Shown here one piece after another: positions 8,954 through 16,387 of a stretch of DNA of 64,000 bases; the stretch's first letter is position 1, and each line of letters begins with the position of its first letter. Position numbers and translations under genes: made by a program. The stretch covers positions 558,001 to 622,000 of the forward strand of contig NZ_QXFK01000019.1 of NCBI RefSeq assembly GCF_003581645.1. Reading direction: 5' to 3'. The DNA is from Pelagerythrobacter aerophilus. Its GTDB lineage: Bacteria > Pseudomonadota > Alphaproteobacteria > Sphingomonadales > Sphingomonadaceae. Below the pieces are notes generated by a model, which made no database searches, was not told where the DNA came from, and was given only the letters and a program-made list of their open reading frames with translations.

Positions 8954-9685
8954 CAGTTTGATCAGCGCGGCGATCGCCGCTGCTGCCAGCACCACGGCCA
9001 CGAAGATCCGCCATGTGGTGTCGCCGACCCGGCCGAACGCAAGGCTCCCCAGCCAGTTGCCGAGCAGCACGATAGGCAGAAGCGCCGCACCGAGCGCAAG
9101 CTGACGCCAGTGCAGTTCCCCAAGCAGTGCACCCGAAGCAAGACCGGCCCCCGAAGCGAAGGTGAAGATCAGAATCATCGACGCCTTGGCGGTCGCCCGT
9201 GGAATCGCGCGCCCGACGTAGTACGGGACGACGGGCGGACCCGGCATGCCCGCAAAGCCGGTCAGGAACCCGCTCGAGAGTCCCGTCAGCGCGGTGGTCG
9301 CCTTGCCCGGAAGATCGGCCGGGCGAGACGGGAGCAGGATGGCCGCGAACGCGGAGAGCGCGACCAGCGCGATCAGCAGCCGCGCCAGCGGCGCGGGTGT
9401 GGCGGAGAGTACCGCCAGCCCCGGCAGCGTCGCGAGGAGAACCAGCCCCGCGATGATCCAGGCGGAGCGCTCCGCATGTTGCCGCAGGCGCCTGAACTCG
9501 CTGAGGCCGAGTAGCAGCGAGACGGTGTTGGTCACCAGCACAGCCTCCACCGGCGTAAGCGCGAGCGCCAGCACCGGTACCAGCAGGATTGCCATGCCGA
9601 AGCCGGTGAGCCCACGCACGAACGCCGCGCCAAGCCCGCTCGCCAGCGCCACGGCGATCTGGAGCAGGGTGAAATCGGCGATCAC
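8948..9685 (-). CDS. TSUP family (TauE/SafE) membrane transporter
   Basis: Probable exporter of sulfite, sulfoacetate or related organic anions, 245 aa. About eight hydrophobic segments. The TSUP hallmark appears as AAFVRGLTGFGMAI in the first repeat and SGFLTGFAGMPGPP in the second. It starts with GTG at 9683-9685, overlapping the stop of the upstream acetyltransferase as GTGA, so it is the third gene of the thrS operon. The substrate cannot be inferred from this context. Confidence 0.9.
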   Translation of the reverse strand: MIADFTLLQIAVALASGLGAAFVRGLTGFGMAILLVPVLALALTPVEAVLVTNTVSLLLGLSEFRRLRQHAERSAWIIAGLVLLATLPGLAVLSATPAPLARLLIALVALSAFAAILLPSRPADLPGKATTALTGLSSGFLTGFAGMPGPPVVPYYVGRAIPRATAKASMILIFTFASGAGLASGALLGELHWRQLALGAALLPIVLLGNWLGSLAFGRVGDTTWRIFVAVVLAAAAIAALIKLL

Positions 9686-10149
9686 GATCCGTTGCCCGGC
9701 CCGCGGCTGCCGCCCCCGGCATAACGCAATCGGACGAGCGGATAGGGCCGGCCTTGCGGATCGGTTTCCGATCGCCCGATCCGCACGAAGCCCCGTGCCT
9801 CGTAGAACGGCAGCGCGTTGCTGGCCTGCTCGCTTGCCTCGACCGTCGCGCGCGGCGACAGGGTGAGCGCGTGCTCGATCAGCGCCGTGCCATGGCCTTG
9901 CCCGTGCACTGCCGGATCGACGAACAGCGCATCGATCTCGTCGCCGTCCATCACGAGAAAGCCGAACACCAGCCCGCCATCATCCCCGGCCAGCCACAGC
10001 TCGGCCTGAGGCAGGAACTGTTCCGCCACCATGCGGTCGATCTCGACGCGATCTTCGGGCGTCAGGAAACCATGCGTCGCATCGACCGCCGCCCGCCAGA
10101 TTTCGAGCGCGCGCGGAACATCCTCCGGCGATCCTCGGCGAATCTTCAC
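9682..10149 (-). CDS. GNAT family N-acetyltransferase
   Basis: Cytoplasmic acetyl-CoA-dependent acyltransferase, 155 aa. It begins [18 protein letters not shown] and has the acetyl-CoA pyrophosphate loop [15 protein letters not shown] after the beta strand [25 protein letters not shown] marks the C-terminal part. The overall form resembles YjaB/YhhY-type small GNATs. GTG start overlaps the thrS stop (GTGA) and its stop overlaps the TSUP start. Substrate unknown. Confidence 0.9.
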   Translation of the reverse strand: MKIRRGSPEDVPRALEIWRAAVDATHGFLTPEDRVEIDRMVAEQFLPQAELWLAGDDGGLVFGFLVMDGDEIDALFVDPAVHGQGHGTALIEHALTLSPRATVEASEQASNALPFYEARGFVRIGRSETDPQGRPYPLVRLRYAGGGSRGPGNGS

Positions 10150-12143
10150 CGCAGGTCGGGCGGGGTCGCGGCCTCGCGAAGCATCGCAATGGCCTCCTCG
10201 AGCGGCATGACCTTCTGCTGCTGCTCACCCAGCGTGCGAACCGCGACCGTGCCCTCTTCCGCTTCGCGTTTGCCGACGACCAGCAGATGCGGGACTTTGG
10301 CGAGACTGTGTTCGCGCACCTTGTAGTTGATCTTCTCGTTGCGAAGATCGGCCTCGACCCGGATCCCTGCCGCTTCGAGCTTGGCCACGACATCCTGCGC
10401 ATAGCCGTCGGCGTCGGAAACGATCGTCGCCACGACCGCCTGCGTCGGTGCGAGCCACACCGGCAGGCGGCCCGCGAAGTGCTCGATCAGAATACCGATG
10501 AAGCGCTCGTAGGAGCCGAAGATCGCCCGGTGCAGCATGACCGGGCGGTGGCGCTCGCCGTCCTCGCCGACATAGCTCGCGTCGAGCCGTTCGGGCAGGA
10601 CGCGGTCGGACTGGATCGTGCCGACCTGCCAGGTGCGGCCGATGGCGTCGGTGAGGTGCCATTCGAGCTTGGGGGCATAGAACGCGCCTTCGCCGGGCAG
10701 CTCCTCCCAGCCATACTCCTCGGTCGCGAGACCCGCCTCAATGACGGCGTTGCGCAGCTCGTCCTCGGCCTGGTCCCACTGCTCGTCCGTGCCGAAGCGC
10801 TGTTCCGGGCGCAGGGCGAGCTTGATCGCGTAAGTGAAACCGAAGTCCCGATAGACCCGGTCGGCCAGTTTGCAGAACTTGCGCACTTCGGCAACGATCT
10901 GGTCCTCGCGGCAGAAGATGTGCGCGTCGTCCTGGGTGAACTGGCGCACGCGCATCAGCCCGTGGAGCGCACCGTGCGGCTCGTTGCGGTGGCAGCAGCC
11001 GTTCTCGTAGAGGCGCAGCGGCAGGTCGCGGTAGGACTTGATGCCCTGCTTGAAGACCAGCACGTGCGCCGGGCAGTTCATCGGCTTGAGCGCCATCCAC
11101 TCGGCCGCATCGGAGACCAGCGGGCCCTCGTCCTCGACGTTCGGTACTTCGTCGGGGATGACGAACATGTTCTCGCGGTACTTGCCCCAGTGGCCCGACT
11201 GCTCCCACTGGCGCGCGTCCATCACCTGCGGCGTCTTGATCTCGCGGTAGCCGGCGCCGTCGATCGCGCGGCGCATATAGGCCTCGAGCTCACGCCACAC
11301 GCGGTAGCCCTGCGGGTGCCAGAAGACGCTGCCGTGCGCCTCTTCCTGCAGGTGGAACAGGTCCATCTCCCGCCCGAGCTTGCGGTGGTCGCGCTTGGCC
11401 GCTTCCTCCAGCCGATGGAGATGCGCGTCGAGCTGCTTCTTGCTGAGCCAACCGGTGCCGTAGATGCGCGTGAGCTGCGCATTGCGCTGGTCACCGCGCC
11501 AGTAGGCGCCCGCGACACGCATCAGCTTGAAGGCCTGCGGATCGAGCTTGCCGGTGCTGGCGAGGTGCGGCCCGCGGCACATGTCGAGCCAGTCCTCGCC
11601 CGACCAGTAAACCGTCAGCTCCTCATCCTCGGGCAGTTCCTTCGCCCATTCGGCCTTGAAGGTTTCGCCTTCGGCTTCCCACTTTTCGATGAGCTGTTCG
11701 CGCGTCCAGACCTCGCGCCGCAGCGGCTTGTCGGCGCGGATGATCTCGCGCATCTTCTCCTCGATCGCCGGCAGGTCGTCCATCGAGAACGGATCGCGCG
11801 TGTCGGGCGCCTTCACGTCGTAGTAGAAGCCGTCGTCGGTCGCGGGACCGAAGGTGATCTGCGTGCCCGGCCAGAGCGCCTGAACCGCTTCGGCGAGCAC
11901 GTGCGCGTAGTCGTGACGGACCAGCTCGAGCGCGTCTTGCTCGTCGCGTGCGGTGATCAGCGCGAGGTCCGCGTCGCCGTCAAAGGGACGTGCGATGTCG
12001 CGCACTTCGCCGTCCACGCGCGCGGCGAGCGCCGCCTTGGCAAGCCCCGGGCCGATCGCCGCCGCGATGTCCGCCGGCGTGGTCCCCGGCTCGACCTCGC
12101 GCACCGAACCGTCGGGCAGGCTGATCTTGAGCAATTCCGTCAT
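10146..12143 (-). CDS. thrS: threonyl-tRNA synthetase
   Basis: Charges tRNA-Thr with threonine. 665 aa, the usual length. Domain order: TGS domain (about 1-65, [14 protein letters not shown]), second additional (editing) domain with [10 protein letters not shown] at about 75-85, class II catalytic core with NCPAHVLVF (zinc Cys), motif 2 around [18 protein letters not shown] and [10 protein letters not shown], then the C-terminal anticodon-binding domain ([10 protein letters not shown] onward). The start has AAAGGAACGG upstream. It heads a thrS-GNAT-TSUP operon and is preceded by a Thr-rich leader ORF with alternative hairpins (12251-12371), suggesting transcription attenuation. Confidence 0.98.
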   Translation of the reverse strand: MTELLKISLPDGSVREVEPGTTPADIAAAIGPGLAKAALAARVDGEVRDIARPFDGDADLALITARDEQDALELVRHDYAHVLAEAVQALWPGTQITFGPATDDGFYYDVKAPDTRDPFSMDDLPAIEEKMREIIRADKPLRREVWTREQLIEKWEAEGETFKAEWAKELPEDEELTVYWSGEDWLDMCRGPHLASTGKLDPQAFKLMRVAGAYWRGDQRNAQLTRIYGTGWLSKKQLDAHLHRLEEAAKRDHRKLGREMDLFHLQEEAHGSVFWHPQGYRVWRELEAYMRRAIDGAGYREIKTPQVMDARQWEQSGHWGKYRENMFVIPDEVPNVEDEGPLVSDAAEWMALKPMNCPAHVLVFKQGIKSYRDLPLRLYENGCCHRNEPHGALHGLMRVRQFTQDDAHIFCREDQIVAEVRKFCKLADRVYRDFGFTYAIKLALRPEQRFGTDEQWDQAEDELRNAVIEAGLATEEYGWEELPGEGAFYAPKLEWHLTDAIGRTWQVGTIQSDRVLPERLDASYVGEDGERHRPVMLHRAIFGSYERFIGILIEHFAGRLPVWLAPTQAVVATIVSDADGYAQDVVAKLEAAGIRVEADLRNEKINYKVREHSLAKVPHLLVVGKREAEEGTVAVRTLGEQQQKVMPLEEAIAMLREAATPPDLR

Positions 12144-12250
12144 CGTTTTCGTACCGTTCCTTTGGCGCGGCGCTATCGGCGGCGCCCAGTTGAGGGCGCC
12201 ATGGCACAGCGCAGCCCGCGCTTGAAGAGCGGCGTTGAGCTTGATGGCGA

Positions 12251-12334
12251 TTTCGGGAGGAACACCGCACCGCCCGAAACCGGGCGGCGGCGGATCGCGT
12301 CAGGCCGCGACCGACCGCCCCCGGAGAGCCCGGG
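12251..12334 (-). promoter_or_regulatory. candidate transcription attenuator of thrS
   Basis: Minus-strand RNA here can form competing structures. Segment 1:2 pairs CCCGG (12330-12334) with CCGGG (12320-12324). Segment 2:3 pairs GGGCGG (12315-12320) with CCGCCC (12282-12287). Segment 3:4 pairs CCGCCCG (12281-12287) with CGGGCGG (12270-12276) around a GTTT loop. TTTCGGG (12273-12279) can also pair with CCCGAAA (12251-12257). A ribosome stalled on the Thr codons would leave segment 2 free to form 2:3 and block 3:4. The 3:4 hairpin has only a weak U-tail (UGUUCCU), so termination strength is uncertain or Rho may assist. Confidence 0.6.
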
Positions 12335-12371
12335 TGGTGGTAGTCGTGGCAGTGATCCACAGCGCGTTCAT
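12300..12371 (-). CDS. threonine-rich leader peptide of the thrS operon (23 aa)
   Basis: Short ORF ATG 12371 to TGA 12300, starting MNALWITATTTTTR. It has six Thr codons (ACT, ACG, ACT, ACC, ACC, ACC), five of them consecutive, all before the codons that form segment 2 of the hairpin array. This is the layout of classical attenuation leaders such as enterobacterial ThrL, but placed before a synthetase gene. The ORF ends about 156 nt before the thrS ATG. There is no good ribosome site; a promoter-like pair places the transcript start at or next to the ATG, so translation may be leaderless. Too short for routine ORF calling. Confidence 0.7.
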   Translation of the reverse strand: MNALWITATTTTTRALRGRSVAA

Positions 12372-12378
12372 GACAGGT

Positions 12379-12407
12379 GAGATAACTGCGAAGGGTTAAC
12401 GGTTCAA
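12379..12407 (-). promoter_or_regulatory. putative promoter of the thrS leader transcript
   Basis: Minus strand: TTGAAC (12402-12407) and TATCTC (12379-12384) with a 17-nt spacer. The -10 element ends 7 nt before the A of the leader ATG (12371), predicting an almost leaderless mRNA. The -10 match is only partial. Confidence 0.4.
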
Positions 12408-12449
12408 GTCACGGATGCCTTGCAAAAAACCGGCATAGGACGGGACCAG

Positions 12450-12488
12450 TGACAAGCCCACGCGCCATCTTGTCATGGTCGCTTGACA
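12450..12488 (+). promoter_or_regulatory. inverted repeats and -35 box upstream of the XRE operon
   Basis: A perfect 7-bp inverted repeat TGACAAG (12450-12456) / CTTGTCA (12469-12475) is followed by a near-copy CTTGACA (12482-12488) that contains a consensus -35 TTGACA (12483-12488). It lies 50-90 nt before the first gene of the operon that encodes an XRE regulator, so an autoregulatory operator is plausible. Confidence 0.4.
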
Positions 12489-12540
12489 CATACGCACTCA
12501 ATGTCTAGGTTGCTTTACATTCTTGCAATGGAGCTTGACC

Positions 12541-12711
12541 ATGACTGCTGTACGACCATTTCTCTGGGCCCTTGCCGTGATCGCCGTCGCGGTGCTCAAT
12601 ATCGTCGAAGTCCTGCCCGACTGGACGACAATCGCGGCCGTTCTGACGCTCCCCTTCTTCGCCGCCGTGACGGGTACCCGGTGTGGCAGGGCACGCGGAG
12701 AGGCGCGGTGA
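12541..12711 (+). CDS. small membrane protein, 56 aa
   Basis: Begins MTAVRPFLWALAVIAVAVLN and has two hydrophobic segments separated by DWTTI, ending in a basic tail. Start ATG has GGAG 8 nt upstream. The stop overlaps the GTG of the next gene (GTGA, 12708-12711), and the next gene in turn overlaps the XRE gene, so the three are translated as a unit. Not a recognised named family; small membrane genes of this kind are often found with YgzD-like HTH genes. Confidence 0.7.
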   Translation: MTAVRPFLWALAVIAVAVLNIVEVLPDWTTIAAVLTLPFFAAVTGTRCGRARGEAR

Positions 12712-13316
12712 CCGCCGAAGTCGCCGGCCGTACCGGCCGCTCGCGCTGGTTCTGGGCAGGGCTGATGTTCGCCTCCTTCGGGGCGATCGCCGCGCTCAGG
12801 ATCACCGATGCGATCGGGAAGAGCACCGGCTTCATCCTGCTCGCTTGTACCATGCTGCTGATCATCCCCCTCACCCGCGCAGGCCTGGCGCATCAGCGGA
12901 CCACCGGCCGCCTCAGTCCGGCGGTGGTGCGCTACACGCGGCGGTTCACGGTCGCGTCGCTCGGCTACATGCTCGGCCTCGGCATCGCGATTACGCTCAG
13001 CCAACGAATGGAACTTTCGGGCGCCGGTGCCTTTGCGATCGCCCTGCTGCCGGTACTGCCGATCTTCGCCATGATCTGGACGATGGCGCGCTACCTGATC
13101 GAGGAGGATGACGAATTCCTGCGCCACCGCGCCACCATGGCCTCGCTATTCGGCCTGGGTCTGGTGCTTGCGGCCGGCAGCTTCTGGGGCTTCCTCGAGA
13201 CTTTCGGCGTCGTACCCCATATCGACGCCTGGTGGACCTTCCCCGTCTGGGCGATCGGCATGGGGATCGCGCAATGCTGGATGGGCTGGCGCGACCGGGC
13301 CGGGGCCGAATCGTGA
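12708..13316 (+). CDS. multi-pass membrane protein of unknown function
   Basis: 202 aa, starting with a GTG that overlaps the previous stop. About five hydrophobic segments (RSRWFWAGLMFASFGAI, TGFILLACTMLLIIPL, FTVASLGYMLGLGIAI, FAIALLPVLPIFAMIW, MASLFGLGLVLAAGSFWGF). A conserved-looking acidic loop RYLIEEDDEFLRHRAT precedes the fifth segment. I do not recognise a specific family. Coupled on both sides to a small membrane protein and an XRE regulator, suggesting a membrane function under the regulator's control, or a membrane partner of the regulator. Confidence 0.8.
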   Translation: MTAEVAGRTGRSRWFWAGLMFASFGAIAALRITDAIGKSTGFILLACTMLLIIPLTRAGLAHQRTTGRLSPAVVRYTRRFTVASLGYMLGLGIAITLSQRMELSGAGAFAIALLPVLPIFAMIWTMARYLIEEDDEFLRHRATMASLFGLGLVLAAGSFWGFLETFGVVPHIDAWWTFPVWAIGMGIAQCWMGWRDRAGAES

Positions 13317-13504
13317 AGAACCGCCTCAAGGTCCTGCGGGCCGAGCGCGACTGGAGCCAACAGGATCTCGCGCAGCGGCTGGAGGTCTCCCGCCAGAGCG
13401 TAAATGCGATCGAAACCGGGCGCTACGATCCGTCGTTGCCGCTGGCCTTCCGTATCGCGGCATTGTTCGACATGCCGATCGAAGCTATATTCACGCCCGA
13501 TTGA
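13313..13504 (+). CDS. XRE-family HTH transcriptional regulator (YgzD-like)
   Basis: 63-aa, essentially a lone helix-turn-helix: KNRLKVLRAERDWSQQDLAQ, then LEVSRQSVNAIETGRYDPSL as the recognition part. No sensor domain. The GTG start overlaps the stop of the membrane-protein gene. Such short HTH proteins typically repress their own operon; the TGACAAG/CTTGTCA repeats at 12450-12488 are the obvious candidate operator. Confidence 0.9.
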   Translation: MKNRLKVLRAERDWSQQDLAQRLEVSRQSVNAIETGRYDPSLPLAFRIAALFDMPIEAIFTPD

Positions 13505-13513
13505 GAGGGAGCC

Positions 13514-13618
13514 ATGACGCGTATCGCCACATTGCTGCTCGCCTGTCTCGTCCTTTCGGCGTGCGGCGACCGCGCCGAGGAGCCGCCCGCGCCCTTCGAC
13601 GTACCCGAACTCTATTGA
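13514..13618 (+). CDS. tiny lipoprotein (34 aa)
   Basis: MTRIATLLLACLVLSACGD has a full lipoprotein signal with lipobox LSAC; the mature part is only about 17 residues, acidic and Pro-rich. A GAGAGGGAG ribosome site precedes the ATG. Too short for the usual ORF cut-off. Function unknown; it resembles the very small envelope lipoproteins often found beside other genes in proteobacteria. Confidence 0.65.
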   Translation: MTRIATLLLACLVLSACGDRAEEPPAPFDVPELY

Positions 13619-13648
13619 TCCGGTTGCCATGCTCCACATCTAGGGGGC

Positions 13649-14398
13649 ATGGCTTCGGGAATGAGCGACATCCAGCATCACACCATGCCCGACGGGCGCC
13701 GCATCGCGTTTCGCCTGCAGGGCGGCGCGGGCCCCGCGATCGTGTTTCTGCCCGGCTATATGTCCGACATGGCGGGCGGGAAGGCGACGGCGGTATTCGA
13801 TTGGGCCCGGCGTACCGGTCGCGCATGCCTGCTGCTCGACTATTCGGGCTGCGGGGAGAGCGACGGCGACTTCGCCGACGGCACGCTTTCGCGCTGGCGG
13901 GAGGAAGTGCTGGCCTTGATCGAGGCGAAGATTTCAGGCCGGGTGATCCTCGCCGGTTCGTCGATGGGCGGATGGCTGATGCTGCTGGTTGGCGAAGCGC
14001 TGGGCGAACGGCTTGCGGGGGTTGTCGGTATCGCGGCCGCGCCGGACTTCTCCGACTGGGGTTTCGATGACGCGCAGAAGGGGGAGCTCCACGAAGGACG
14101 CACGATTCGCGAAGAGAACCCCTACGGTCCCGAACCGACCCCAACGCATGGCACGTTCTGGCAGGATGCCGAGACGCTGCGTGTGCTCGATCATGCGATC
14201 GCGATCGATTGCCCGGTGCGCCTGCTCCATGGCCAGCGCGACCCCGACGTGCCGTGGGATGTGAGCCTGCGCACCGCCGAGGCCCTGCGTTCGGACGATG
14301 TACAGGTGGTGCTGATAAAGGACGGCGACCACCGCCTGTCGCGCGAGCAGGACATCGCGCTGCTGCTGCAAACGATCGCCTCGTTCCCTACCGAATGA
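13649..14398 (+). CDS. alpha/beta hydrolase
   Basis: 249-aa serine hydrolase. Oxyanion region FLPGYMSDM, nucleophile elbow AGSSMGGW (Ser in GSSMGG), acid in HGQRDPDVPW and catalytic His in KDGDHRLS. The short-lid architecture resembles ABHD10-type thioesterases/esterases, with substrate unknown. Cytoplasmic. Start could be M1 or M5; neither has an ideally spaced ribosome site, though AGGGGG lies upstream. It sits 30 nt after the tiny lipoprotein gene. Confidence 0.88.
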   Translation: MASGMSDIQHHTMPDGRRIAFRLQGGAGPAIVFLPGYMSDMAGGKATAVFDWARRTGRACLLLDYSGCGESDGDFADGTLSRWREEVLALIEAKISGRVILAGSSMGGWLMLLVGEALGERLAGVVGIAAAPDFSDWGFDDAQKGELHEGRTIREENPYGPEPTPTHGTFWQDAETLRVLDHAIAIDCPVRLLHGQRDPDVPWDVSLRTAEALRSDDVQVVLIKDGDHRLSREQDIALLLQTIASFPTE

Positions 14399-14414
14399 TC
14401 GGATTCCGCGCCTC

Positions 14415-15272
14415 ATGACCCCCCTCATCGTTCTCCTGCTGCAAGTCGGTCCCATGCCGACCACCGAGCCGATCTCACCGATTCCCGAGGAGCTCCACGA
14501 ACAGCGCGAGCGCACTCGCGCGCGGCAGAACGCCTATGTCGAGGTTCTGCCGGCGACGAAGAGTCGGCTTGCCCAGTGTCTGGCGCGCACGCGGCAAGAT
14601 CCCGGCGGTGCGGCCAGCGAGGCCGAAGCCTGGCTCGCTGCGGCAAGCGGCGAGGAGCGCGGCGATGCAGCGCAGTGCCTCGGCGTGGCGCAGGCCCAGC
14701 TTGGCCAGCAGAGCGAAGCGGCGGAAACCTTCCTGCTGGCGCGCGATTCCACGCCGGCCGCAGACCACCGTGCGCGCGCCCTGCGCGGCGGGCTCGCAGG
14801 CGGCGCTCTGCTGACCCAAGGCGATCCCGCGGGCGCGCTTGCCCTGCTCGACGCGGCGCGAACCGACACCCAGGCCGCAGCGGGCGAGGCGACTGCCGGA
14901 CAGGATGCTATCCGCGGCCAGATCGCGATCGATCGCGCCATAGCGCTCGTCGCGCTCGATCGCCTCGACGAAGCCGGAGCCGCGCTGGACACGGCGCGCA
15001 CGGCGCTGCCCGACAATGCCCAGGCCTGGCTGCTGTCGGCGACCCTCTCGCGCAGGCTCGGCAAGCTGGAGGAGGCGCAAGCGAGGATCGAGCGGGCGGC
15101 CATACTCGCACCGCTGGACTCAGCTATCGGGCTCGAAGCCGGCGTCATCGCTGCCATGGCCGGCCGCGACGATGCCGCGCGCAAGAGCTGGCGCTCCGTG
15201 ATCGACGCCGAACCCGGCAGCGAAGCCGCCGCGACCGCGCAAGCCTATCTCGACCAGTTGGACACGCCATGA
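14415..15272 (+). CDS. tetratricopeptide-repeat protein
   Basis: 285 aa, almost entirely alpha-helical Ala-rich repeats of TPR type (for example DNAQAWLLSATLSRRLGKLE and the following helix pair). The N-terminus has a short hydrophobic stretch (LIVLLLQVG) that could be a signal segment. Protein-protein interaction scaffold; partner unknown. The stop overlaps the ATG of the luciferase-like monooxygenase gene (ATGA, 15269-15272). Confidence 0.8.
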   Translation: MTPLIVLLLQVGPMPTTEPISPIPEELHEQRERTRARQNAYVEVLPATKSRLAQCLARTRQDPGGAASEAEAWLAAASGEERGDAAQCLGVAQAQLGQQSEAAETFLLARDSTPAADHRARALRGGLAGGALLTQGDPAGALALLDAARTDTQAAAGEATAGQDAIRGQIAIDRAIALVALDRLDEAGAALDTARTALPDNAQAWLLSATLSRRLGKLEEAQARIERAAILAPLDSAIGLEAGVIAAMAGRDDAARKSWRSVIDAEPGSEAAATAQAYLDQLDTP

Positions 15273-16249
15273 CCGATTTTGCCGTTCTCGATCTCGTCCC
15301 GGTGCGCGAAGGCGGCACGCTGGAGGAGGCCTACGCCGCCACCGCCGATCTCGCCCGCGCGGCCGAGGTGGCCGGATGCAAGCGCTTCTGGATTGCCGAA
15401 CATCACGCGATGGAGGGTATCGCCGGCGGCGCGACCTCGGTCGTAATCGCTCATGTCGGACATGCGACGTCCACCATTCGCATCGGCGCGGGCGGCATCA
15501 TGCTGCCCAACCACAACCCGTTCGTGATCGCCGAGCAGTTCGGCACGCTTGCCGCCCTGTTTCCCGGGCGGGTCGATCTCGGGCTTGGCCGCGCGCCCGG
15601 CGCCGGGCCGGAACTGCAGCGCGCGCTGCGCAAGGACCTGCACCGCGCGGCCGAGCTTTTCCCGCAGGACGTCGTCGAGCTGCGCGCGCTGCTGACCGGC
15701 GATCCCGAAGTGCCGATCAAGGCGACGCCCGGCTTCGGCGCGGAGGTCGATCTGTGGATGCTGGGATCCAGCTTGTTCGGCGCACAGCTCGCCGCGCGGC
15801 TGGGCCTGCCCTACGCCTTCGCAAGCCACTTCGCGCCGACTCATCTGGATGCAGCGCTGGAGCTCTACCGCCGCGATTTCCGCCCGTCCGAGGCGCTCGA
15901 CAGGCCCCGCGTCATGGCCGCGATGACGGTGTTCGTCGCCGAGACCGAGGAAGAGGCCGAGCTAATCGCATCGTCGCAAGCGCAGAGCTTCGTACGCCTG
16001 CGCACGGGCAACCCAGGCCGCCTTCCACCGCCGGTGCCCGGATACCGCGACAGCCTGCCGTCGCAGGCGCGCGCGATCCTCGATCATATCGGAGAAGCTT
16101 CCGCCATCGGCACGCCCGAGCAGGTCGGAGCCAGGATCGAGGCATTCGTGGCCCGCACCGGCGCGGACGAGATCATGATGTCGGGCGCCACCTACGATCC
16201 CGCAGCGCGCATAAGATCGCTCGAACTTCTCGGCGATCTCATGCGTTAA
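15269..16249 (+). CDS. luciferase-like monooxygenase (LLM) class flavoprotein
   Basis: 326-aa flavin-dependent TIM-barrel oxidoreductase of the bacterial-luciferase family (MsnO8-like subgroup). Family features: FWIAEHHAMEGIAGGATSV near the N-terminus, RIGAGGIMLPNHNPF, and LFPGRVDLGLGRAPG. Expected to use FMNH2 or F420 supplied by a partner; substrate unknown. The ATG overlaps the TPR gene stop. Cytoplasmic. Last gene of the run starting at 12541. Confidence 0.93.
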   Translation: MTDFAVLDLVPVREGGTLEEAYAATADLARAAEVAGCKRFWIAEHHAMEGIAGGATSVVIAHVGHATSTIRIGAGGIMLPNHNPFVIAEQFGTLAALFPGRVDLGLGRAPGAGPELQRALRKDLHRAAELFPQDVVELRALLTGDPEVPIKATPGFGAEVDLWMLGSSLFGAQLAARLGLPYAFASHFAPTHLDAALELYRRDFRPSEALDRPRVMAAMTVFVAETEEEAELIASSQAQSFVRLRTGNPGRLPPPVPGYRDSLPSQARAILDHIGEASAIGTPEQVGARIEAFVARTGADEIMMSGATYDPAARIRSLELLGDLMR

Positions 16250-16331
16250 GGGGAGAGCGCGCACCTTGTGGTAAGGGTGCAGGCGAGCGGCTTGCGGCGC
16301 GAACGATTTGGGCGTAGGCGCGCAACATTAT

Positions 16332-16348
16332 TGCCGCACGTTGCGGCA
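16332..16348 (+). repeat. perfect 7-bp inverted repeat upstream of NAD-GDH
   Basis: TGCCGCA (16332-16338) and TGCGGCA (16342-16348) around CGT, about 40 nt before the chosen start. It may be an operator dyad or a 5' UTR hairpin; CATTAT (16326-16331) just upstream could serve as a -10. Confidence 0.35.
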
Positions 16349-16387
16349 TGCAGTGGCCGGGCTCCGATGCCCGATGGAGCGATTTCG

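Noticed and set aside
12144-12250. T-box or autogenous operator for thrS
   Set aside because: No T-box core sequence or specifier stem is seen. A GGCGCCC/GGGCGCC hairpin at 12181-12200 has no U-tract; the leader peptide is a better explanation for control.
10287-12380. 697-aa open frame antisense to thrS
   Set aside because: Shadow of thrS in a high-GC genome; no recognisable motif.
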